Assembly (NCBI RefSeq): GCF_000160115.1
Contig: NZ_GG665867.1
Coordinates: 1-64,000, forward strand
DNA length: 64,000 bases
Direction of reading: 5' to 3'
Source of the DNA: Shuttleworthella satelles DSM 14600
GTDB taxonomy: Bacteria; Bacillota; Clostridia; Lachnospirales; Lachnospiraceae
Under the pieces are notes generated by a model. It did no database searches and was not told the DNA's origin. It worked only from the letters and a program-made list of their open reading frames with translations. Every line of letters starts with the position of its first letter. Position 1 is the first letter of the stretch. This document shows positions 48,788 through 55,970 of the stretch, piece after piece. The translations under genes were made by a program, and so were the position numbers.

Positions 48788-48819
48788 GCATTTCTTTTCT
48801 TCTTGTATTTTTATTCATA
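48771..48819. promoter_or_regulatory. two ARG boxes (ArgR/AhrC operators)
   Basis: TATGAATAAATTTGCAAG at 48771-48788 (plus) and TATGAATAAAAATACAAG at 48802-48819 (minus) are inverted relative to each other, 13 bases apart. Both match the ARG box of Firmicutes, CATGAATAAAAATGCAAG-like. The first lies across the -35 region, where bound repressor would block transcription. Confidence 0.75.
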
Positions 48820-48934
48820 TCCAACTGATCCTTCATGACCAAATCGTGCCCAAAATCTTCTTTCCTTCCACCCCTTCCATTTCTTTCCGTTTCTTCCAAA
48901 ATGATTTGCTCCACCTGTCGGGTCTTCGATTCTG

Positions 48935-48940
48935 TATAAT
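48935..48940 (+). promoter_or_regulatory. possible -10 element of the two-component operon
   Basis: A perfect TATAAT 31 bases before the response regulator ATG. No good -35 is visible at the right distance, so an activator may be needed, perhaps the regulator itself. Confidence 0.4.
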
Positions 48941-48971
48941 GGAAGAAGATTTTCTATCGAAAGGAGAACCC

Positions 48972-49646
48972 ATGCGCCTGCTCTTAGCCGAGGATGAACT
49001 CGACCTGTCCCGCGCCCTTGTCCGCATTCTCAAGGCCAACCACTACGAGGTGGATGCTGTCTATGACGGCCGGGACGCCTTGGACTACCTGGAAACCGGC
49101 GTCTACGACGGGGCCATCCTGGATGTCATGATGCCCAAAATGGACGGGTTTACGGTGCTGCGAAAGATCCGTTCCGCCCAGAATGATATCCCTGTTCTCA
49201 TGCTGACTGCCCGCTCCGAAATCGATGACCGGGTACAGGGACTGGACTCGGGGGCCGACGACTACCTGACCAAGCCCTTTTCCACGAGAGAACTCATCGC
49301 CAGAGTTCGCTCGATCACCCGCCGCAGAACCGTCGCGACCGATGCCAGCATGCATCTTGGAAGGCTGACCCTGGATCAGCTGACCTGCACGGCAAACGCT
49401 CCCGGAGGCAGCCTGCACCTGGCCAACAAGGAGTATCAGATCCTGGAGATGCTCCTGGCCAATCCGGGGCAGATCATATCTCCGGACCAGTTCATGGAGA
49501 AGATCTGGGGCTTTGAGAGCGATGTCGAACAGAATGTGGTCTGGGTCAATATCTCCAATCTCCGCCGCAAGTTGAAATCCATCGACGCCGGCATCGTCAT
49601 CAAGGCCTCCCGGGGTCTCGGCTACTTTGTTCAGGAGGAGGAATAA
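48972..49646 (+). CDS. OmpR/PhoB-family response regulator
   Basis: A 224-residue protein. The receiver domain (1-115) has the acidic pair EDE, the phospho-acceptor Asp51 in ILDVMMPKMDGF, Thr in LMLTARS and Lys in YLTKPFS. The winged helix (about 130-222) ends IKASRGLGYFVQEEE. I start at MRLLLAED, with AAGGAG five bases upstream; the frame upstream is open but not protein-like. It lies three bases before its partner kinase gene. Confidence 0.94.
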   Translation: MRLLLAEDELDLSRALVRILKANHYEVDAVYDGRDALDYLETGVYDGAILDVMMPKMDGFTVLRKIRSAQNDIPVLMLTARSEIDDRVQGLDSGADDYLTKPFSTRELIARVRSITRRRTVATDASMHLGRLTLDQLTCTANAPGGSLHLANKEYQILEMLLANPGQIISPDQFMEKIWGFESDVEQNVVWVNISNLRRKLKSIDAGIVIKASRGLGYFVQEEE

Positions 49647-49649
49647 ACC

Positions 49650-50933
49650 ATGTTCCGACAATTGCGCCGCAAATTCATCGGTCTGTCCATGCTCTCCGTC
49701 CTGATCGTTCTGACCCTGATTATGGGAGCCGTCAACCTGATCAATTACCGGTCCATGACAAAGTCGGCAGATCAGAAGCTGGCCCTTTTAGCCGGACAGG
49801 GCGGGCGCTTTGGCAGCAAGCCCCCGGAGGATAAGCCCCCCGGTGATTTCGACGCCGAGACTCCCTTCAGCAGCCGCTACTTCAGCGTCAGTCTCTCCGC
49901 GGATAATCAGGTCACGGCCTCTGACACAGACCACATCGCCGCGATCAATGCCGAGCAGGCCGCTTCCTATGCTCAGAAACTGGCTCTCGGGGGGCTCCCC
50001 CGCCAGGGCTATCTGGGCCGCTACCGCTATCTTCTGCAGGAAAAGAGCGCAGACCAGGGCAAGTCCAAATCCGACAGCCAGAGCCAGGACAAAGAGGCAG
50101 GCTCTTCGGATACGACCGCCAGAACCTATTACTTTTTGGATACCCAGCCCCAGATGCAATCCTTCTACAGCTTTCTCTACGGAAGTCTGGCGGCCGGCGC
50201 AGGCGGTCTTCTTTTCGTCTTTCTCCTGCTACTGCCGGCCTCAAGGCGGGCAGTCGGCCCCATCGTTGAGAGCTACAGCAAACAGCGGCAGTTCATCACC
50301 GATGCCAACCACGAGCTCAAGACTCCTCTGGCTGTTTTGGCCGCCAACAATGAGGTGATCGAGATGGACTATGGAACTTCCGAGTGGACTGTCTCCAACC
50401 ACCGCCAGATTGACCGGCTGAATGCCCTCGTGGAGAAACTGGTCCTCCTCTCCCGCATGGAGGAGGAAGGTCCCCGCCTGACCATCGAGAAGGTCGACTT
50501 CTCCCAGATGGTCTTGGAGGCCGCTGAATCCTTTGACGCCCCTGCCCGGACCAGGGGACGCAGCCTGACCATCAGCGTCGCCCCTTCCATTTCCCTGGAA
50601 TGCGATCCCGCCTCCATGCAGCAGCTGCTCAGCCTTCTGTTGGACAATGCCCTCAAGTACTCCGACCAGGGGGGCAGCATCGAAGTAACCCTGGCCTCTA
50701 CAGCCAAGGGTAAGCTTTTGACGATTCGCAATACGGTTGATTCCATCCCCCAGGGTGATCTCTCCCGCCTCTTTGAGCGCTTCTATCGTCTGGACAGCTC
50801 CCGCAATTCGAAGACGGGCGGTTATGGAATCGGGCTGGCTGTGGCCAAGGCCATCGTCAAGACCCACAAGGGGAAAATCACGGCCACAAGTCCCGACGGC
50901 AAGTCCGTGATATTTACCGTCCTCCTCCCATGA
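49650..50933 (+). CDS. sensor histidine kinase
   Basis: A 427-residue kinase with a membrane helix at about 10-32, an outer domain to about 175 holding a Lys/Ser/Asp/Gln-rich low-complexity part (GKSKSDSQSQDKEAGSS), a second helix near 178-196, the phospho-acceptor His221 in DANHELKTPLAV and a HATPase domain (LLDNALKYSDQGG, GGYGIGLAVAK). No clear HAMP domain is seen. The signal is unknown. A piece containing its last codons and stop is repeated just downstream. Confidence 0.94.
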   Translation: MFRQLRRKFIGLSMLSVLIVLTLIMGAVNLINYRSMTKSADQKLALLAGQGGRFGSKPPEDKPPGDFDAETPFSSRYFSVSLSADNQVTASDTDHIAAINAEQAASYAQKLALGGLPRQGYLGRYRYLLQEKSADQGKSKSDSQSQDKEAGSSDTTARTYYFLDTQPQMQSFYSFLYGSLAAGAGGLLFVFLLLLPASRRAVGPIVESYSKQRQFITDANHELKTPLAVLAANNEVIEMDYGTSEWTVSNHRQIDRLNALVEKLVLLSRMEEEGPRLTIEKVDFSQMVLEAAESFDAPARTRGRSLTISVAPSISLECDPASMQQLLSLLLDNALKYSDQGGSIEVTLASTAKGKLLTIRNTVDSIPQGDLSRLFERFYRLDSSRNSKTGGYGIGLAVAKAIVKTHKGKITATSPDGKSVIFTVLLP

Positions 50934-51009
50934 TTTTCAGGAAATGCCTGTCATCCCAAATGGTTCGATAACTGATCTCGGCCTCCATCCACGATTTTCA
51001 GGAAATGCC
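50924..51009. repeat. direct repeat covering the kinase stop codon
   Basis: GATTTTCAGGAAATGCC occurs at 50932 (containing the TGA stop) and again at 50993, 61 bases on. The similarity extends upstream into the last codons (CCTCC...CCA). It is a diverged duplication of the gene's 3' end. Confidence 0.6.
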
Positions 51010-51066
51010 CCTGGAAAACAGGTCGCTTGACAGTAAGTGGACCCGGGGCTAGAATCACTGTGTACA

Positions 51067-51197
51067 CAATCTTTGGGGCAGGTGAAATTCCTGACCGGCG
51101 GTGACAGTCCGCGAACCCCTTTGGGGCCGACCCGGTGGAATTCCGGAACCGACGGTAGCAGGCAGATGTCTGGACAGTCCGGATGGGAGAAGATGGA
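51067..51197 (+). ncRNA. FMN riboswitch (RFN element)
   Basis: The conserved blocks are all present and in order: CTTTGGGGCAGGTGAAATTC, CCTGACCGGCGGTGACAGTC, GCGAACCCCTTTGGGG, GACCCGGTGGAATTCCGGAA, CCGACGGTAGCAGGCAG and CAGTCCGGATGGGAGAAGA. It binds FMN and lies upstream of ribU, followed by an intrinsic terminator, so FMN should stop expression of the riboflavin importer. Confidence 0.96.
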
Positions 51198-51217
51198 TAC
51201 GCTCACAGGTCGCAGTC

Positions 51218-51258
51218 AGGACTTTCATGAGATGAACCATCTCGTGGAAGTCCTTTTT
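51218..51258 (+). terminator. riboswitch-controlled terminator
   Basis: AGGACTTTCATGAGATG pairs with CATCTCGTGGAAGTCCT around AACC, followed by TTTTT. It lies between the FMN aptamer and ribU and is the expected expression platform. Confidence 0.85.
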
Positions 51259-51366
51259 CATTCTCGGCAATGGCAAGGCCTCCATCTAGTCAAAGGTGTA
51301 CCGAAACTTTGGATTTCCCGCGGAAAAACAGCAGACCTGCGGGAGGCAGCAGAATTGGAGGTAATT

Positions 51367-52008
51367 ATGGACACACTTGTCAGAGATAACCCCACTAGGG
51401 GAGAAGAAACCCAAAAAGCAAGCGGCTTCAGCACAAGGAGACTGGTGATCATCGCCATGTTCTCCGCCTTATCCGCCATTCTCATGCTCTTTGAGCTGTC
51501 GCTCCCCATTGCCCCTTCCTTCCTGAAGTTCGACATTTCCGACCTGCCCGCGATCCTGAGCACCTTCATGATGGGGCCTGTCGCCGGTATTATCATAGAG
51601 GCCCTCAAGAATATCTTAAAGCTCCTCTTCCGTGGAACCTCTACCGCCTTTGTGGGTGAGCTGGCCAACTTTGCCGGCGCCGCTGTTTTCGTTTTGACCG
51701 CCTCTTTGGTCTACCGCTTCAAAAAAGGGAAGATGGGGGCAGTCCTCTCGCTCTGCGTGGGAACCGTTCTGACAACCATCGCTTTCGTCTTCATTGATTA
51801 CTTCGTGATTTTTCCCATGTATGTAACCCTCTACGGCATGCCCATGGATTCCATCATCAAGATGGGGACCATGGTCAACGGCCGCATCAGCGATCTCTTT
51901 ACCATGATGGTCTACGCCGTTGCCCCCTTTAATCTGATCAAGTACGGTCTGGTCTCCCTGATCACTTTCTTCACCTACAAGCGGCTGAAGCAGATTCTCT
52001 TCCGATAA
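51367..52008 (+). CDS. ribU: ECF transporter riboflavin-binding S component
   Basis: The 213-residue membrane protein has about six helices and the ECF S-component features: TRRLVIIAMFSALSAILMLF near the N-terminus, DISDLPAILSTFMMGPVAGI and IIEALKNILKLLF, matching RibU. Riboflavin as substrate is supported by the FMN riboswitch. It needs the shared EcfA-EcfA'-EcfT module, which is not in this window. I start at 51367 because GGAGGT lies four bases before the ATG; the longer frame would run through the riboswitch. Confidence 0.94.
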   Translation: MDTLVRDNPTRGEETQKASGFSTRRLVIIAMFSALSAILMLFELSLPIAPSFLKFDISDLPAILSTFMMGPVAGIIIEALKNILKLLFRGTSTAFVGELANFAGAAVFVLTASLVYRFKKGKMGAVLSLCVGTVLTTIAFVFIDYFVIFPMYVTLYGMPMDSIIKMGTMVNGRISDLFTMMVYAVAPFNLIKYGLVSLITFFTYKRLKQILFR

Positions 52009-52028
52009 GACTCTTTTCGTCCGGAGGC

Positions 52029-52190
52029 AATTCACTTCTTTTTCGGATATTCGCTTCTTCTGCGGATATCCACTTCTTCCCTGTAAGATCGCTTTCCCAT
52101 GGAGAGGCTCTTTATCCCTGAAGGATTGCTTCTTCTCCGGATATCCACCTCCTCCCCGAAAGATCGCTTTCCCTCGAAGGCCTCTTCTTA
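52029..52190. repeat. diverged short repeats after ribU
   Basis: Units of about 19-20 bases, of the type TTCGCTTCTTCTGCGGATA and TCCACTTCTTCCCTGTAAGA, follow one another from soon after the ribU stop. A block of three (near 52062-52100) recurs in diverged form near 52137-52175. Confidence 0.55.
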
Positions 52191-52211
52191 CAATTACATA
52201 TGCTTATTATA

Positions 52212-52279
52212 AAAGCCGACGCCCTGTTTTCATTTGCACCTGCCTGCATATGCAATATGGCGGCGGCTTTCTTTTTTTG
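52212..52279 (+). terminator. terminator after ribU
   Basis: AAAGCCGACGCC pairs with GGCGGCGGCTTT (one mismatch) around a long loop that has its own small palindrome TGCATATGCA, followed by TTTTTTT. It closes the ribU transcript. Confidence 0.7.
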
Positions 52280-52549
52280 TAATAATGACCGCTTCGTGGA
52301 GTATATGGCATACTCGGGCTTCCCATATGCCATTGTTCATGACTATAGAGCATGACTAAGGAGCACTCGTGGTGCATTTTTCGCCGCGTATAAGGCTGCA
52401 TGCGACCCCTGGGAGCGAATCGATGATCGGTTCGGTAACATCGTGCGCATTGTATGGATACGAATTTTTCAAAACTTTAGGTTGACTTTAACTTCCCCCT
52501 GTATTCTCTTCTCATCCCAAGACAAGAAACAAGCTGAAAGGAGGTCAAC

Positions 52550-53377
52550 ATGGCAGATCAGATGATTTTCAAGCGCTATGAGCTCAAGTATCTCCTGTCT
52601 CCGGAGATGGATCGGGCCATCCGCATAGCCATGATGGAACACATGGTGCCGGATATCTACGGGAGGAATACCAACCTCTCCCTCTACCTGGATACACCTG
52701 ATTTCCTTCTGGTCCGCCGATCCATTGAGTCTCCTGTTTATAAGGAAAAGCTTCGGATCCGCAGCTACGGAACCGTCGGCCCGGAGGACAAGGTCTTTGT
52801 AGAGCTTAAGAAGAAGTACCGAAAGGTAGTCTATAAGCGAAGGGTCGCCCTGACCGAGGATGAGACAAATGCCTGGATCAAAGGGTCTTGTCTTCCCGCG
52901 GACAGTCAGATCGTGCGGGAGATCAACTACAGCCGCAGACTTTACCCCCAACTGGCCCCCCGCATGCTCCTCTCCTATGACCGGCAGGCTTTCTACGCGA
53001 AAGAGAATCAGGACTTTCGGCTGACCTTTGACCGGAATATTCTCTGGCGGATGGAAGACCTCAACTTACACAGTCCCGTTCGGGGGCGGCCCCTTCTGAA
53101 GGACGGACAGGTGCTGATGGAGATTAAGACAGGGGCAGCCATTCCCCTCTGGCTGGTAGAAGTCTTAAGCCGCGAGAAGATCTACAGGAGCTCCTTTTCC
53201 AAGTACGGCAGAGCTTATGAAGAGCTGATGCGAAAAAACAAACCAGGGAGGCAGGCATATTGGATGCCCTCCATCCCCGGCGGACACGGAATTCTGTCCG
53301 AACAGGAATTGCGAAATTCCCTTCCCGCCCCAACGGAACACGAAGAGAGGAGGCATGACAATGACATCGCTGTTTAG
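52550..53377 (+). CDS. VTC domain protein, probable polyphosphate polymerase
   Basis: The 275 residues are a single VTC domain, related to the catalytic domain of yeast Vtc4, which makes polyphosphate from ATP inside a basic tunnel. The expected residues are present: Lys13 (KRYELKYLL), Arg69 and Arg71 (KLRIRSYG), Lys87-89 (VELKKKYRK), Lys96, Arg138 and Arg145 (APRMLLSYDRQ), Glu191 and Lys193 (LMEIKTG) and Lys218 (FSKYGRAYE). So it should be active. GGAGG precedes the ATG. It is the first of a three-gene set with a DUF4956 membrane protein and a DUF4353 lipoprotein; the reading frames overlap, so they are made together. Activity is inferred from the family. Confidence 0.9.
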   Translation: MADQMIFKRYELKYLLSPEMDRAIRIAMMEHMVPDIYGRNTNLSLYLDTPDFLLVRRSIESPVYKEKLRIRSYGTVGPEDKVFVELKKKYRKVVYKRRVALTEDETNAWIKGSCLPADSQIVREINYSRRLYPQLAPRMLLSYDRQAFYAKENQDFRLTFDRNILWRMEDLNLHSPVRGRPLLKDGQVLMEIKTGAAIPLWLVEVLSREKIYRSSFSKYGRAYEELMRKNKPGRQAYWMPSIPGGHGILSEQELRNSLPAPTEHEERRHDNDIAV

Positions 53378-54050
53378 CGGAATTTTCGACACATCAACAA
53401 GCACGGTAATCGCCCCGGGATATTTTCTGCTCTGCCTGGGGGTATCCTTTCTGATCGGTCTCTGGCTGGCCGGCATCTACGCCTACCGAAGCCGGCACAC
53501 CCAGTCCTTTATGCTGACTCTGGCCCTCCTTCCCGCCATCGTCTGCGTGGTGATCATGATGGTCAACGGCAATATCGGCGCCGCGGTCGGCGTAGCAGGA
53601 GCCTTCTCTTTAGTTCGCTTCCGCTCCGTCGCCGGAAGCGCCAAGGACATCGCCATGATCTTTTTAGCCATGGCGGCTGGCCTGATCGTCGGCATGGGAT
53701 ATCTGGCCTACGCGATTCTCTTCGCTCTGCTTGTAGGAGCTGCCCTCTTTGCCCTGGTACAGACTGATTTCGGGAGCACTCGCAGATCTCTCTACAGGAA
53801 TCTGCGCGTGACTATCCCGGAGGATCTGGACTATACGGACCTCCTCGGGGATATTTTCAAAAACTATTGCAGAACCTCCCATCTGGTCTCTGTCAAGACG
53901 AGCAACATGGGAAGTCTCTTCAAACTGACCTACGATATCGAGCTCAAGGATCCCGCGAGGGAAAAAGAGATGCTGGATGCGATCCGCGTCCGAAACGGTA
54001 ACCTGGAAATCACAGTTTCACAGCAGGAGGTGACAAATGAGCAACTTTAA
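53361..54050 (+). CDS. DUF4956 membrane protein
   Basis: A 229-residue protein with about four membrane helices in the first 135 residues (PGYFLLCLGVSFLIGLWLAG; TLALLPAIVCVVIMMV; IGAAVGVAGAFSLVRFRSVA; MAAGLIVGMGYLAYAILFAL) and a soluble C-terminal domain (VTIPEDLDYTDLLGDIFKNY onward). FSLVRFRSVAGSAKDIA is the hallmark of DUF4956. These proteins regularly sit beside VTC-domain genes. The function is unknown; a channel or exporter for the polymer is one idea. The start at 53361 has better spacing from GGAGG than the ATG at 53355. It overlaps both neighbours. Confidence 0.9.
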   Translation: MTSLFSGIFDTSTSTVIAPGYFLLCLGVSFLIGLWLAGIYAYRSRHTQSFMLTLALLPAIVCVVIMMVNGNIGAAVGVAGAFSLVRFRSVAGSAKDIAMIFLAMAAGLIVGMGYLAYAILFALLVGAALFALVQTDFGSTRRSLYRNLRVTIPEDLDYTDLLGDIFKNYCRTSHLVSVKTSNMGSLFKLTYDIELKDPAREKEMLDAIRVRNGNLEITVSQQEVTNEQL

Positions 54051-55647
54051 GAGATATAACATCAAGCGTTTTGGCGCAATCGCCATGGCCGGAGGTCTGA
54101 CCCTGGGACTGGCGGCCTGTGGAGCAAAGACCGCTTCAAAGACTGCTTCCAGCACCACAACGAGCAATACCGCGTCCGCGACTTCTGCCGCCGCTTCTTC
54201 CTCAGATTACTTCACAGACCGGGACCTGTCCGGTGACTATGACGACGCGAGCGCCACCCATATCACCCTGTCTGACAGCGCTTCTACGGTCGATGGCCAG
54301 GGAGCGAGTGTCGACGGATCCACAGTTACCATTACATCGGAAGGCACCTATGTCTTCTCCGGCAGCCTCTCCAACGGGCAGATCAAGGTAGAGGCGGATG
54401 ATACCGCCAAGGTTCAGATCGTTTTGAAGGGCGTGAGCATCAGCAATTCCGGCTCGGCAGCCATTTACGTCAAGACGGCGGACAAAGTTTTCGTCACAAC
54501 GGCGGAGGGCAGCGACAACCGTCTGACCAGCAGCGGAAGCTTCGCCGCGGACGGCAACATCAAGGTGGACGGAGCCATTTTCTCTAAGCAGGATCTGGTG
54601 ATCAACGGCAAGGGCTCCCTGTCCGTCAAGTCCTCCGCAAACGGGATCGTCAGCAAGGATGACCTCAAGCTGACCGGGTCTACCGTGACGATCGACGCCC
54701 AGGGCAAGGGACTGGAGGCCAATGATTCCATCCGAATCGCCGACGGAACCTATACGATCAACGCGACAGATGACGCTATACACGCAGATTCCTCTGACAC
54801 AGAGGCCGGCTTCTTCTACATGTCGGGTGGCACACTGGCCCTGTCCAGCGGCGATGACGGTATCCACGCCGACGGCAAGCTCAACATCGTCGGCGGCAAG
54901 ATTGTCGTCAGCCAGTCCAACGAGGGCCTGGAAGGATCCCAGATTGTGATCGACGGCGGCGACATCAATGTCACATCCAAGGACGACGGCCTCAATGCCG
55001 CCGGGGATTCCAATACGAGCAGCGACTACTCCGTCACCATCAACGGAGGTAAGCTCGAGGTCAACGCCTCCGGCGACGGCATTGATTCCAACGGTGATAT
55101 CTATATCAACGGTGGCGAGACCTACGTCTCCGGCGCGACCAATAACGGCGACTCCACCTTAGACTACGGAGATCGATCCAAGGGAGTCATCAGCGGCGGA
55201 ACGCTGATCGCCACCGGCTACTCCGGTATGGCGGAAGCCTTTGACTCCTCCTCCACCCAGGGCATGATCCTCTATGGGCTGAGCAACACTTCCTCAGAAA
55301 CTGTGACCGTGACAGATTCCTCCGGAAATGTCCTGGCTTCTTACACTCCGCCCAAGAACTACAACGCGGTCTATGTCTCCGCGCCCGGAATGACGACCGG
55401 AAACAGCTACACCATCGCAACCGGATCCTCCAGGCAGACCATCAGTCTTGACTCCATCGTCACGACCTCCGGGAACGTAAACAGCCGCGGCATGGGCGGC
55501 CCCGGAGGCATGGGCGGCTCTGGCAATTCGGGTGGCCCCGGAGGTTCGGGCGGCCCCGGAGGTTCGGGCGGATCCGGCAGCGCAGGCGGCCCCGGTGGTA
55601 TGGGTGGATCGGGCAGCTCCGGCAAGTCCGGCCGCTCGGGCAAATGA
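54037..55647 (+). CDS. DUF4353 carbohydrate-binding-domain lipoprotein with glycine-rich tail
   Basis: A 536-residue lipoprotein with lipobox LAAC (Cys28). A Thr/Ser/Ala linker leads to a repetitive beta-rich region (about 75-400) that reads like a parallel beta helix: GNIKVDGAIFSKQDLVING, NGIVSKDDLKLTGS, KGLEANDSIRIADGTYTI, DDGIHADGKLNIVGGK, EGLEGSQIVIDGGDI, DGLNAAG and DGIDSNGDIYINGGE. This is the DUF4353 pattern. The C-terminus (from about 485) is Gly/Ser/Pro-rich. It is the third gene of the VTC set, overlapping DUF4956 by 14 bases. The same repeat-like reading frame continues for 12 codons beyond the stop codon. Its role may be to hold or organise a polymer at the cell surface (inference). 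Confidence 0.88.
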   Translation: MSNFKRYNIKRFGAIAMAGGLTLGLAACGAKTASKTASSTTTSNTASATSAAASSSDYFTDRDLSGDYDDASATHITLSDSASTVDGQGASVDGSTVTITSEGTYVFSGSLSNGQIKVEADDTAKVQIVLKGVSISNSGSAAIYVKTADKVFVTTAEGSDNRLTSSGSFAADGNIKVDGAIFSKQDLVINGKGSLSVKSSANGIVSKDDLKLTGSTVTIDAQGKGLEANDSIRIADGTYTINATDDAIHADSSDTEAGFFYMSGGTLALSSGDDGIHADGKLNIVGGKIVVSQSNEGLEGSQIVIDGGDINVTSKDDGLNAAGDSNTSSDYSVTINGGKLEVNASGDGIDSNGDIYINGGETYVSGATNNGDSTLDYGDRSKGVISGGTLIATGYSGMAEAFDSSSTQGMILYGLSNTSSETVTVTDSSGNVLASYTPPKNYNAVYVSAPGMTTGNSYTIATGSSRQTISLDSIVTTSGNVNSRGMGGPGGMGGSGNSGGPGGSGGPGGSGGSGSAGGPGGMGGSGSSGKSGRSGK

Positions 55648-55683
55648 GGTACTTCCGGAAAATCCGCCGATTCAGGCAAGAAC
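55488..55683 (+). repeat. Gly-rich codon repeats running past the lipoprotein stop
   Basis: Near-identical short units (GGCCCCGGAGGTTCGGGC type) encode the tail of the DUF4353 protein. After the TGA at 55645-55647 the same frame continues GTSGKSADSGKN to a second TGA at about 55686, so an earlier version of the gene was probably longer. Confidence 0.65.
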
Positions 55684-55768
55684 TGACAGCTAATCAAAAT
55701 TCCGCGGGTCTCCTCTGAGACGTCAGCAGAAATCCGCGTTTATCATAAAAGCATATTACGCACCACAG

Positions 55769-55801
55769 AAGAGAGGGACGACGACTGCCGTCCCCCTCTT
55801 A
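55769..55801. terminator. bidirectional terminator between convergent operons
   Basis: AAGAGAGGGACG pairs with CGTCCCCCTCTT around ACGACTGC. It lies between the end of the VTC set (plus) and the second two-component operon (minus). Confidence 0.65.
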
Positions 55802-55806
55802 TTCAT

Positions 55807-55970
55807 GCTTTGAAATCACCATGACAAATGCTCCGTGGATCACCCTGGCGTACTGTGATCGCACTCTACGACCAGTGCTTCGGAATCACTACGACAAATG
55901 CTCCGTGGATCACCCTGGCGTACTGTGGCCGCACTCTACGACCAGTGCTTCGGAATCACTATGACAAATG
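55807..55970 (-). repeat. 70-base tandem repeats of the kinase 3' end
   Basis: The marker TGACAAATGC or CGACAAATGC recurs at 55822, 55892 and 55962, a 70-base period. The right-hand copy is the coding 3' end of the kinase gene (last residues AFVIVIPKHWS and stop); the other copies repeat it downstream with one or two changes each, joined by GTGCGGCCACAGTACGCC-type sequence. Confidence 0.9.

Larger units (their letters stand above)
52009..52549. other. intergenic region ribU-VTC
   Basis: Contains a repeat array (52029-52190), a terminator (52212-52279), a dyad near 52293-52309 (GAGTAT/ATACTC) and an overlapping one, ATGGCAT/ATGCCAT, to about 52333. The last 120 bases hold the leader of the VTC gene, which ends in AAAGGAGG. 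I see no gene in it. Confidence 0.55.

Noticed and set aside
51037-51366. A longer RibU starting at 51037
   Set aside because: The additional 110 codons are the FMN riboswitch and its terminator.
55645-55690. Selenocysteine at the lipoprotein TGA
   Set aside because: No stem-loop of SECIS type follows, and the context is a Gly/Ser repeat with no catalytic role for selenium.
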